DNA of 64,000 bases, taken from Helicoverpa zea. Its lineage: Eukaryota > Arthropoda > Insecta > Lepidoptera > Noctuidae. The position numbers and the translations under genes were made by a program. Positions within the stretch are counted from its first letter, which is position 1, and each line of letters opens with the position of its first letter. The stretch spans positions 12,402,501-12,466,500 of the forward strand of contig NC_061465.1 in assembly GCF_022581195.2 (NCBI RefSeq), read 5' to 3'. This document shows, in pieces, positions 38,600 to 48,173 of this stretch. The notes beneath the pieces were generated by a model. It did not search any database and was not told where the DNA came from. It saw only the letters and a program-made list of their open reading frames with translations.

Positions 38600-38680
38600 G
38601 GTAATTTTTTCAATCAAATATGTGCTGATTAGCATGACGTACAATAAATCGTGGTAATAAACAGTAAAATGATCTATTAT
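38600..38680 (+). repeat. Direct repeat copy 2 (AATAAATCGTGGTAATAAAC)
   Basis: Second copy of the repeat at 36960-37040. It runs into the left end of the GCGTCC element; similarity to copy 1 seems to resume past 40428 (TCTGCAAAGTTG). Confidence 0.65.
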
Positions 38681-38736
38681 GTTAGTCAAGTTAGTTACTA
38701 CTTAGGTAAGTAAATTTTCAACTTGACTAATAAGTA

Positions 38737-40413
38737 GGGTCATTTCGCCTGTTCGCGTCCATTTAGTGCAGTTGGCAAGTTTGACGGCGATAATAAAAAT
38801 GCCCCAGCACTCATTTCTATGACAAATTTGTGTAATGTATTCATTATATACTCTATTTTAAGATTAACTTTTAGTTGTATTAGAAATATCTTTCGTTTTC
38901 TATTTAAATAGGTAAACCTCAGAATTAGGCGTTTTACCCAGTTTGCGTCCACAAAATCCAAATCGCGTCCACCCATGATCCAGTTCGCGTCCAGTAGCTT
39001 AGAAAAGGAATATAGGGGTGAAATTTTTAAGAATTAATAAAGAAAGATTTTATTTGATCAATTTCTTCATTTAACTTTAAACTTAATTATTAGAAATCAA
39101 CATTATCATCATTTAAAATTAAAAAGAATTCTTCTCAACATTGGTTTAAGTAACTTAAAATAAGATTAAACAGTAATTTTTTTTATTAAGATATATACGT
39201 GGTTATAATTAAATTATAATTTAATTTTAATTATAATTTAAATATAATTTAATTATATATATAATTTAAATATTTAATTATAATTTCATTATAACCACGA
39301 TATATCTTAATAAAAAAATTATAATTTAATTATAACCACGTTTATATCTTAATATAAAATGTACTGTTTAATCTTAATATATTAAGTAATTTCATTTAAG
39401 ATAAGTTCTTTGGATACAGGAAAAAAGAAGGAAAAGACAACATACACAGAAGAAGATTTAAAGAAAGCATTAAATGATATTCGAGAGAAGAATAAATCGA
39501 TAAAAAAAATATGCAAAGAATATGCTACCTTGTCTGATAATTTATTGACTCAACAATTCTTTTAGTTGTATGTTTAGACAAAATTGTTATATTGTTTTGT
39601 TAATTTAATATGGCCAAAAACTTACTATAATCAACGCGGGTCTTTCTCTGTGATTTTAGGGTAAAATTAACAGAACTGATTACTGTTTATTTTTTAAGTT
39701 GCAAAATTAATTGCCTAATTTTAAGTTATTTAAACCAATGTTGAGAAGAATTATTTTTATTTTTTAAAGTGAATTTTAAATGATGATAATGTTGATTTTT
39801 AATTTAAAATGATAAAAAAATAAAAAAAAGTACTATTTAATCTTAATATATTAAACAGTACCTATGTTTTAATTATTTTTTATAAGCAAGTATTTAAGGA
39901 AAACAGTGGACGCAATTTGATTTATTATTATAGAGGATAGTTTTAGTTCGCGTCCGTTGTGGACGCAAAGTGGAAGTTTTGTAAAATTCGATGTAGTAAT
40001 TCGCGTCCACCTTATTTTGTTCGTTAAATATAAAAAACATTACCAAATTCATAAAAAAACATTATACCTTTATTCACCATTAAACTGTAGAAATAGCTAT
40101 CTATCCTAAAATTCACATAAAACAATATAAAACTTACCATCAAACACGCCGCTGCACACTAATTTTTATCTAAAATTCAGCGTGTTTGCGCTTTCTTGTT
40201 GAAGAGCCTAGACTAATTATTTTTTCTAAAAGGATTGGTTGGACGCACAGAACTTTTGTCTATCAGTGCGTGCCTCTTATACATTAACGTATTAGCGGTA
40301 ATGATCTTATGTTTAATTGGTGTGTTAATTATCTTGTTTTCGAAGTTTTTTAAAAGGAGATCGGCAAAATGGACGCGAACTGGGCGATGGACGCGAACAG
40401 GCGAACTGACCCC
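38737..40413. mobile_element. TIR transposon with GCGTCC motif array
   Basis: The left end GGGTCATTTCGCCTGTTCGC matches the reverse complement of the right end (GCGAACAGGCGAACTGACCC). Ten GCGTCC hexamers occur: four in the left 260 bp, all plus (38755, 38945, 38965, 38987), and six towards the right (39907, 39950, 39960, 40003, 40370, 40388), mostly minus. They sit in an otherwise very AT-rich body. The motif spread is like subterminal transposase-binding sites. An internal inverted repeat (about 39088-39180 against 39670-39790) and a helix-turn-helix remnant lie in the middle. No complete transposase remains. No target duplication could be fixed. Confidence 0.72.
39419..39565 (+). pseudogene. 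Pipsqueak-like helix-turn-helix remnant
   Basis: A 48-codon frame reads GKKKEKTTYTEEDLKKALND then IREKNKSIKKICKEYA and ends at TAG. The pattern YTEEDLKKAL-(8)-SI-(3)-CKEYA matches the Pipsqueak-type HTH found at the N-terminus of pogo-like transposases and in insect Pipsqueak-domain proteins. The fragment stops just after the recognition helix should begin. It has no start codon and may be an exon or a relic. Confidence 0.55.
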
Positions 40414-41019
40414 ATACCTAGAAAGGTATATTTAACTAGCTTGACATAAAAATGTTATCTGCAAAGTTGTCATAATCGCTCAAAATCAATAGTTACCAAG
40501 CACTCAGCTGTACGTCCGATTACCGATCAGCTGATAGTAGTCTATCGTACTTACTACAATAATGTAAGTACTGTTATCACCAGACATCTATATCTGGTCG
40601 GAGGCTGCCAGACGAGATGACGACGTGACTCAGACACGGGATCATCTCGTGAATGGCTGCGGATGGATGCATGGAAATTAGATGAAAGGAAATGGATTTT
40701 CCAATATGCCTACTTTTAGATCACTTGCGATAAGATTGAGATTCTTCTAAAACATTCTATTGCATGGCAATCTTAGAAGATTCTTATTGGCGAATCTTAT
40801 TTGAAAGCTATTGAAATGCATTGAATTGTTACGTCTAATGAGTAGTCGTACGAAATGTGTAGTCAGATAAGAATACACATTTTTTTGAGTAAATACTATG
40901 ACTAAATATACATACATTGATACACAGTCTAACGACCCCTTCTATTAACGCTACAATTCGGTCACTATTCCTAAGTCATTATTATTTATAAATGTCATTA
41001 TTATTTATATTTTTTGATA
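40414..41019. other. Spacer between transposons
   Basis: No gene seen. The first 60 bp may be the continuation of the direct repeat interrupted at 38737. A patch of repeated AGATTC/GAATCTT words lies at about 40725-40810. Confidence 0.4.
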
Positions 41020-41849
41020 GGTGGCAACACTGGTGGCCGGTTGTCAAAAATATGTGTCCTAGATTTTATTTTAAAATTAAATAGTCTTAGTGAGTTAATT
41101 ATTGTAAATGACCTTAGAATCAGTAAATTAAGTGATTAGATATATGGACAAATGTTTGTGAGTGATTTCGTTGCGAGACAACGATAGAAATCCATCGGAA
41201 AGAAACTGGCTGTCATCCCAACGGACGGATTTGAAAGTGTTCGAGACGAACATAAAACCCGGGGAGTATTTGCTTATTCTCTATTTATTAGATACCCAGT
41301 CCCCTCATTTAACAATTTTTTTCTATGCGCTGTACATATATTACTTACATGTTAAATAACCACATCTTTTTCAAGCTGCGTCTAAATATGCCCCATCAAT
41401 TATAAGTTTAAATGTCTCCTACATAACGAGATCAGCTGATTTGTGTGGTCATTGTAAGATCGTATTTCAAATCTTGAACCCTTCATTAACTTCTTATCAA
41501 CAATTTATTACAAATTAAATTTTGTGAAGAAATACTTTAAAAATACTTCACTTTTCAAATGATACATTAGGAAAAAATATACCCTCAACAACTTTTTATT
41601 AATAATTTTGCTGTTGTTTTGTTGCTATACCTAATAGGTACATAATTTAGGTACTTAAAACTTGATCAAACAATACAGAATACTCTTTTCCTTTTAATTA
41701 GCTTTAGAATCTTCAACTCTGTATTAATGTTAATTACATTTCTCCAATCCTTTGTTTATAAACTTTACTTCTGACTTTCTTTTCTTTTTCTTCCTTCACT
41801 TAGCTGTCTCTTCTCACATTCCAGGGTGCCTCAGGGTTAGCTATTCATC

Positions 41850-43406
41850 ATGGTTACCCGTAGAGCTGCATTTGAGGAAAAGTTGAGGGCTACGTTGAAA
41901 GAATTGGAAACTAGCAAAAACCTGTGTAAACAGCTGCTACAAGAACGGGATGATAGCGAGGTAGAAGTTAAGGTTATTGTAGACAAGAACACTGAACTTA
42001 AGAACCAGTTGGCTGAATTACATATAGAACATATGGATTTACTCGACCAAAATCAACACCTAAATCAACTTGTGTCAAACATGCAAGAGTGCAGCGACAC
42101 ACATGAACTGGCATTAAGAAGGATCTCTGAGCTGGAACATGAGCTAAGCAGAGCCCACAACACCATCACACAGTTGGAGTCTGCAAAGTCCAGTGAACGG
42201 TCTGCGAACACCTGCAGCCTGTATGATGAGCTTGTTGGTAGTGCGTCCGGTTCTTGTAATCAGCCAATGATAACAATTGACTTGACCAATGAGACTTTAG
42301 TACAGAATAAAATTACAAGTAATACACACAACAAAATTAAAAAATATTTAAAAATTAATAAAGTTGTCAAAAGACTTAAGAAAACTTTAAGAAAGTACAC
42401 AGTTTTTAAATCGAATAACATATTAAGAAGAAAAAACATTAATTTAATTAAAGATTTAAATAATTGTGAACATCAATTGGACATTAGTAGGACAAGGTAT
42501 GATAGTGACATCCAACGTTTACAAGCTGAACTTTGTATTAAAGAAAATACCATTAGGGACATTTTCCAAAAGTATGAAGATTCACAGCAGGACCTAACAA
42601 AGCGTTTGCAGGAGGCCTGTGAGCTGGTAGACTTAGTCATACAAAATGCAGAGAAGTATGACTTGCTTACAAATAACATCTCGTGTAACTGTTCATGCCT
42701 CCCAACATCTGAGGCCCACCGTGTAACACCCACACAAGTGCCACAGTGTGTGTCACCCTCACAGGAGCCCCAGTCTGTCACAACCCTGGCCACTCAATTT
42801 GAAGAATGTTCAGACAAGGTTACGAGTGTGAGTAATAGTAAAATAACATATATTTTTTCAGATAAGTTTGGTCAAGGCATTGGTAGTATTTTCAATCAGT
42901 GTTCGCAGCAATATGTTTTAAATCACTGTGTACCTGGTGCCAGTTTTAGTCACTTAGTTCAAAACATTAAGTTGTCTAAGCTTATCCCAGGTTCAACTGT
43001 TATATTAATTTATGGTGATAGCTTGGCAGTAAGTAGAAAAGAGTTATTAGATTATGTAAATCTAATAATAAATTTAAATGACATTAAATTCATATTATGT
43101 GCTCTGCCATATTCTTATAACTTTTCCGTTGATCAAAGTAGGCACATATTTGATTTGAACATGTTCCTTTATAATAGGACTTGTCAACTTGTTAATGCCA
43201 TTCTTTATTTTGACATAAATGAGTATATTTTTGATTTTAAATTGACAGAGTACTCAATGTATTTACCAGCTAGGTGTAGGAGACATATTGCTAATATTTT
43301 AGCATATAGTATACAAACTGACACAGGTACGTCTGATGTATCTTCGGATATTGTTAGTAGTAATACTAACATAATTATTGATTCGCCCAGTAGTTTAAAC
43401 TATTAG
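41850..43406 (+). CDS. Retrotransposon ORF1: coiled coil plus SGNH-like region
   Basis: 518 aa, one exon. Residues about 1-120 are charged with heptad-like Leu and predict a coiled coil (VTRRAAFEEKLRATLKELE to ELEHELSRAHNTITQLES), likely the trimerisation part of a nucleic-acid chaperone. Residues about 160-195 are strongly basic (KIKKYLKINKVVKRLKKTL) and could bind RNA. Residues about 325-500 look like a decayed SGNH-hydrolase fold: an initial hydrophobic strand ending in SDKFG, a GASFSHL segment, VILIYGDSLAV, FILCALPYSYN and a late NMFLYN block. ORF1 esterase-like domains are known from CR1-type elements. No zinc knuckle or PHD finger is visible. The catalytic residues are not clearly conserved. 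Confidence 0.75.
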   Translation: MVTRRAAFEEKLRATLKELETSKNLCKQLLQERDDSEVEVKVIVDKNTELKNQLAELHIEHMDLLDQNQHLNQLVSNMQECSDTHELALRRISELEHELSRAHNTITQLESAKSSERSANTCSLYDELVGSASGSCNQPMITIDLTNETLVQNKITSNTHNKIKKYLKINKVVKRLKKTLRKYTVFKSNNILRRKNINLIKDLNNCEHQLDISRTRYDSDIQRLQAELCIKENTIRDIFQKYEDSQQDLTKRLQEACELVDLVIQNAEKYDLLTNNISCNCSCLPTSEAHRVTPTQVPQCVSPSQEPQSVTTLATQFEECSDKVTSVSNSKITYIFSDKFGQGIGSIFNQCSQQYVLNHCVPGASFSHLVQNIKLSKLIPGSTVILIYGDSLAVSRKELLDYVNLIINLNDIKFILCALPYSYNFSVDQSRHIFDLNMFLYNRTCQLVNAILYFDINEYIFDFKLTEYSMYLPARCRRHIANILAYSIQTDTGTSDVSSDIVSSNTNIIIDSPSSLNY

Positions 43407-43432
43407 GCGCGACAAAGGATGGGCCGCATTTA

Positions 43433-46270
43433 TTGAATGTTGTACATCAAAATATGCAGGGCTTGTCTGGCAAAGAATTAGAATTAAGTTTATTTTTGGA
43501 AAACCATAATGTTCATGTTCTATGTTTAACTGAACATTGGTTAAAAGAACATCAAGTTTCATTTATTAATAATAGTAATTTCACTGTGCAAAGTGCGTTT
43601 GTAAGAAAGAATGCTATACGAGGCGGATCTTTGGTTTTGGTTTCAAATATGTTAAAATGTAAACAACGCCCTGATTTAGATAGTCTTTCTATCGAGCGCA
43701 CCATTGAGCTGTCTTGCGTGGAACTTGAGCGTTATATTATTGTTTGCGTTTACCGGCCCCCCTTAGGTGACTTTAACAATTTCGAATCAATCATTGAAGA
43801 TTTACTTAATAAATTAAAATCAAGCACCAAAGGTAAAATTATATGTGGAGATTTTAATGTTAACATTTTGGAGGATTCACCTTTAACTATAAGACTATTA
43901 AACTTATTTAAGTCTTTTAACTTAGTAAATATATTCTTTGAACCAACCAGAATTACGGCCACTACTTCTACCTGTCTGGATAACATATTTAGTGACACTG
44001 AGGCCTCCAACAACTTAGTCATCAACCATCTTACGTCTGACCACTGTGGACAAAAAGTTAGTTTTCCCATGTTAGTTCACACTGAGCCACTTAAAATAGA
44101 ATGCAGACCCTATTCAGTTAGTCGTTGTGTTAGATTTAAAAGTAATGTTACAAAAAATCTTGAACCTTCTATTCTTGCTAATGACGATCCTAACACCAAT
44201 TATACATCTCTCTTTGGTGTCATACAGAATGAGTTCAATTCTTCATTTAAGACCAAAACCTTAAATATTAAAGGTACCTCGGCCAAATTCAACCAATGGG
44301 CCACTCCAGGTATTTATATAAGTAGAGCGAGACTATATGAGTTATACGGTATGAAAACTTGTCAATTTGACGATAACTTTGTAAACTATGTTAGACAATA
44401 TTCCAAAATATTTAAAAAGGTCTGTAATTTTGCAAAATCAAAATTTTTAAGTGATTCTATTAAAAACTCCTCAAATAAAATTAAAACAACCTGGAGAATT
44501 ATAAATAATGAAACTGGCAAGTCAGTGAACCAGAACAACAAGTTAGAGATTAAACTGGACGACAAACTTGTTAGTAATGCGGCTGATGTAGCCAAAGCTT
44601 TTAATGAGTTCTTTGCGGATATACCTGTAACCACGACTCGCTCCTTAAATTCATCTTCAACTGACGCTGAACAGCTTATGCGTGCTAGTGTGCCTCAATG
44701 TGATTCTTTGTTTAGTTTTGAGCACGTTACTCCAATGGATGTAATTAATGTTTTTAAAACTCTTAAATTAAAAAATACGGGTGATTTTTGGGACATTTCC
44801 ATCAAACTATTAGGTAATATAATTGACGTCATTGCTCCTTACCTTGCTATCATATTCAACAAGTGCATTGACACTGGTGTTTTTCCTGACCTCATGAAAC
44901 ACAGTAAAGTCATACCTCTATTTAAATCAGGCAATAAGTCAGACATTAGTAATTTTAGACCTATTTCTATCTTGCCTGCCTTTAGTAAAATTTTCGAAAA
45001 GTTAATACTCAAGCAGTTACTACGATATTTCAATTTAAATAGCCTCCTTCATACAGAACAATATGGCTTTACCAAAGGTCGTTCTACCACAGATGCTGGT
45101 GTTGCACTTCTAAAACATATTTATAACGCATGGGAAAATTCTCAAAATGCTATTGGAGTCTTTTGCGACCTTTCCAAAGCTTTTGATTGCGTCCATCATG
45201 ATACACTTTTACGCAAATTACGGTTTTACGGAGTCCAAAACGGAGCTCTCAGCATAATAGAATCGTATTTACAACATAGATTGCAATGTGTAGATGTAAA
45301 TGGTTCTAAATCATCAGGCCTTCCAGTTCAGCTAGGCGTGCCGCAAGGCTCTATATTAGGTCCATTCTTATTCTTAGTATACATCAATGATCTGCCTTAC
45401 CACCTCAATAATATCTGCGACGTTGTATTATTTGCAGATGATACGTCTCTCATTTTCAAAGTTGACAGAAATAGAGAGCAATTTGAAGAGGTAAACAGTG
45501 CACTCTCATTAGTTACGCACTGGTTTACCACAAACAATTTAGTACTTAATGCTAAAAAAACAAAATGCATTAAGTTCACTTTGCCTAATGTAAAAAACCT
45601 AGGTCCTAATGTTATCCTAAACAACGAGGTTCTTCAAACCGTTGCATCTACCGTGTTTCTGGGTATAACAGTAGATACAAAACTTCAATGGGGTTCACAT
45701 ATTTCTAGCCTCGCGGGAAGGCTTAGTTCTGCCGCCTACGCCGTTAGGAAAGTCAGACAGTTCACGGACGTCGACACAGCTCGATTGGTGTATTTCAGTA
45801 ATTTTCACAGCGTTATGTCCTACGGTATTCTGTTGTGGGGCAAAGCCGCTGATATAGAGAATATATTTATTCTACAAAAACGTGCTATACGTGCGATATA
45901 CCAATTAGGTACCAGAACTTCCCTCAGAGAGCTGTTTAAAGAAATTGGTATTCTTACTGTGGCATCACAATTCATCTTTGCCAATATACTGTATATTAGA
46001 CAGAACTTACATTTATATACCAAAAAAAGTGAAGTCCATAGCATTAATACAAGAAATAAGCATAAACTGTGTGTACCCTTTCACCGGCTTCATAAAGTGC
46101 ATGGTTCATTTCTGGGTCTAGGTATTCGTTTCTATAATAAACTTCCTCTGTCTTTATTAGAACAGCCGTTTAATAAATTCAAAGAACAAATTAAGGCTAT
46201 TCTTATTCAAAAGGCATATTATACAATTAACGATTATTTGAATGACAAAAATAGTTGGTCGCCATGTTGA
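43433..46270 (+). CDS. Retrotransposon ORF2: endonuclease and reverse transcriptase
   Basis: About 945 aa. The apurinic-type endonuclease occupies residues about 1-220, with QNMQGL, LCLTEHWL (catalytic Glu), VCVYRPP, ICGDFNVNI, CLDNIF and SDHCG in order. The reverse transcriptase (about 480-780) has FRPISILPAFSKIFEKLIL, EQYGFTKGRSTTDA, VFCDLSKAFDCVHHDTLL, GVPQGSILGPFLFLVYINDL, the catalytic FADD at about 667-670, and LNAKKTKCIKF followed by FLGITVDTKLQWGSHI. All catalytic residues expected for activity are visible. No RNase H domain follows. The frame opens at 43394, overlapping the end of ORF1, but its first ATG (43454) comes after the conserved Asn of QN-MQGL, so initiation is not by an ordinary AUG at the N-terminus. 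The coordinate given uses a TTG codon. Confidence 0.92.
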   Translation: MNVVHQNMQGLSGKELELSLFLENHNVHVLCLTEHWLKEHQVSFINNSNFTVQSAFVRKNAIRGGSLVLVSNMLKCKQRPDLDSLSIERTIELSCVELERYIIVCVYRPPLGDFNNFESIIEDLLNKLKSSTKGKIICGDFNVNILEDSPLTIRLLNLFKSFNLVNIFFEPTRITATTSTCLDNIFSDTEASNNLVINHLTSDHCGQKVSFPMLVHTEPLKIECRPYSVSRCVRFKSNVTKNLEPSILANDDPNTNYTSLFGVIQNEFNSSFKTKTLNIKGTSAKFNQWATPGIYISRARLYELYGMKTCQFDDNFVNYVRQYSKIFKKVCNFAKSKFLSDSIKNSSNKIKTTWRIINNETGKSVNQNNKLEIKLDDKLVSNAADVAKAFNEFFADIPVTTTRSLNSSSTDAEQLMRASVPQCDSLFSFEHVTPMDVINVFKTLKLKNTGDFWDISIKLLGNIIDVIAPYLAIIFNKCIDTGVFPDLMKHSKVIPLFKSGNKSDISNFRPISILPAFSKIFEKLILKQLLRYFNLNSLLHTEQYGFTKGRSTTDAGVALLKHIYNAWENSQNAIGVFCDLSKAFDCVHHDTLLRKLRFYGVQNGALSIIESYLQHRLQCVDVNGSKSSGLPVQLGVPQGSILGPFLFLVYINDLPYHLNNICDVVLFADDTSLIFKVDRNREQFEEVNSALSLVTHWFTTNNLVLNAKKTKCIKFTLPNVKNLGPNVILNNEVLQTVASTVFLGITVDTKLQWGSHISSLAGRLSSAAYAVRKVRQFTDVDTARLVYFSNFHSVMSYGILLWGKAADIENIFILQKRAIRAIYQLGTRTSLRELFKEIGILTVASQFIFANILYIRQNLHLYTKKSEVHSINTRNKHKLCVPFHRLHKVHGSFLGLGIRFYNKLPLSLLEQPFNKFKEQIKAILIQKAYYTINDYLNDKNSWSPC

Positions 46271-47029
46271 ACGCAAGACAGCTATATTATAATTGTCTTT
46301 TTTTTTGTGAATGACATCCTAATTTTACAATTTTATATTTTTATTATTGACATTACTTGGTTTTACATTATTGACAGGATACATTTACTGTATTTATTAT
46401 ATTTTATTTTAATCATCTATTTATATTATTTTTTTTTCCTTTGGATTATAGTAAATAAGGACCACTACTTAGCGATAATTGATCCTGATATTGAGTTGTG
46501 TAGCAGTGAGTACGTCATGCTCCCTTAGACGGCACTGCTTGCGGTAGCGTCGGCGGTCGGGTTGCCTCCCTCCCTCAAAGATGTGCGAGGGGGGCGATGG
46601 CTGATCCTCGCGTTATGCTCGTGAACGGGTGCTGCTTGTGGTGCCAGGTCGTCTTACTGACTATACTATAAGTAGTATTATATAATTTTGTAAACTCTTT
46701 TCTTATACTTCTTTTTTTCTTGCTGAGCGGTCCAATTTACTAGATTCATTACTTACCTATGTATGTTGTACATGACATAAGGTTGCAATAGAATATCACA
46801 TGAAGGTGGGCACTCCCTCATAAACTATTATAAATATTGGAGGCTATACAATTTTTTTTTTTTTTTACATCATATTTATTCAATGCTTGAGTTAGACAAG
46901 TTACGTAGGGTGAGTGCTAGCTAGCATGTGGTGGATTTTATAAATCATTTTTAAATGTAATTTTATTTTATGACAATATTGCGTATTGCATACTGCAATA
47001 TACTCAATGTACTTTGTTGAAAGGTTCTT

Positions 47030-47224
47030 TTAACCTACAGACAGACATGTGTTGCTGGGGAGTTTGTTGCGCCACTTCTTCTTCCCAGCAAAAACACATA
47101 GGAAGTGGTGAAGGGTGGGCGTTTTGGGGACTGTCTTATGTAATTTTTTTCTGACGTTCGAAAAGTGCTGTTTTGCAGCCAAGTTTGAATAAATAAGTTT
47201 TGATTTTGATTTTGATTTTGATTC
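47030..47224 (+). repeat. Shared retroelement 3' tail ending in TTTTGA repeats
   Basis: The tail runs from CTACAGACAGACATGTGTTG through TTGTTGCGCCACTTCTTCTT to a (TTTTGA)n run. It is the 3' end of the 41.0-kb element or of a second insertion against it, and matches 26757-26940 reversed. Confidence 0.8.
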
Positions 47225-47341
47225 CCCGCCTACATTATCATTACCACACTTCAAATTACCCAAAAACAGCCCATCAGAATCTATAAGAACGGAAGCTTCC
47301 CCTAACACACCTCCTTGAGGAAAACCTCTTGAGCCATTACC
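47225..47341 (-). pseudogene. Possible exon fragment cut by the retroelement tail
   Basis: On the minus strand a good acceptor (TTGTTTTTTGTTTTCAG, ending at 47342) precedes an open stretch that reads GGNGSRGFPQGGVLGEASVL then IDSDGLFLGNLKCGNDNVGG. It then runs straight into the retrotransposon tail at 47224. The glycine-rich, non-random sequence looks like real protein, but I do not recognise the family and found no partner exon. Could be chance. Confidence 0.3.
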
Positions 47342-47916
47342 TCCTGAAAACAAAAAACAATCGGCATGAGGTACTTTATCCCTCTCGATTCGTTCAGAAC
47401 CTCTTCAGTTTTTCCGCGCGACTTAAATGTGCGATTAAGTACTATTGCGCTGAACGGGAATCGAAGGGCGAACAAATAGGTCACTGTGATAGTCAGAAGT
47501 ACTGTACTATTGTCATACGTATTTCGTAATACGAGTATCGTTGCATGTACATATTATGTATGCTTAAGAATTGTAAATATGTGGTGTTTATAAAAATATT
47601 CTTTCTTTCAACATTTATGTACGCTGTTTAGTATTATAGGATGAAGAAATATAAGAACTTGTGGTATGTTCCGTGGTCACGGCGTTTTTCCTAGAAATAG
47701 CTGTAACTTAACAGGGAGTTAGTAAAACCCTACAATATTTAATATTAATTATTGCTTCGGGCGGGGATATAACCTGTTAATGTAAACATAACTGTCTACG
47801 ATATTAAATAGTTATGTCAGAATAACTCAATACACACATATTATCAGCAAATGTCTACGAAATACGTAAAACATGCATCACGCTAGATCTTCGTGAACTT
47901 TTTTGCACCCATTATC

Positions 47917-47950
47917 TATAAATAGGGCGGTTGTTGTACGATAAAGCAGT
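47917..47950 (+). promoter_or_regulatory. TATA promoter of the C-type lectin gene
   Basis: TATAAATAGGGCGG begins at 47917. An initiator-like AGCAGTCTATTCAG lies about 29 nt downstream (near 47947), the spacing expected for an arthropod TATA/Inr promoter. The transcript would carry a 5' UTR of about 227 nt before the ATG at 48174. Confidence 0.6.
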
Positions 47951-48173
47951 CTATTCAGAACACAAGAGTAGTGCACATCAATAGAACATAAACATACCAT
48001 AGATTAAAAGTAAATAATAAATAAAAACGATATTCACCCGGAAGAGAGTATAGTACAATAGGTATAAATAAGGTATAAGTACGGTGCATTAGAAATAACT
48101 ATAGCATTCAAGTTTGGTAGGTGAACCGCTGCAGGTCAAACGAGAGGTCCAGTTAATCCAGGAGAAAAATAAA

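Larger units (their letters stand above)
41020..47224 (+). mobile_element. Apparently intact CR1/jockey-type non-LTR retrotransposon
   Basis: About 6.2 kb: a 5' UTR of about 830 bp beginning near GGTGGCAACACTGGTGGCCG, ORF1 (41850-43406), ORF2 (43433-46270), and a 3' UTR of about 950 bp ending in a short TTTTGA repeat (47198-47224) rather than poly(A). Both ORFs are open with no frameshift. The last 195 bp also occur, reversed, at 26757-26940. It could instead be a slightly shorter element followed by a separate tail; the 5' boundary is an estimate and no target duplication was found. Confidence 0.78.

Noticed and set aside
42473..42793. 106-codon minus-strand frame inside ORF1
   Set aside because: Shadow of the plus-strand retrotransposon ORF1.
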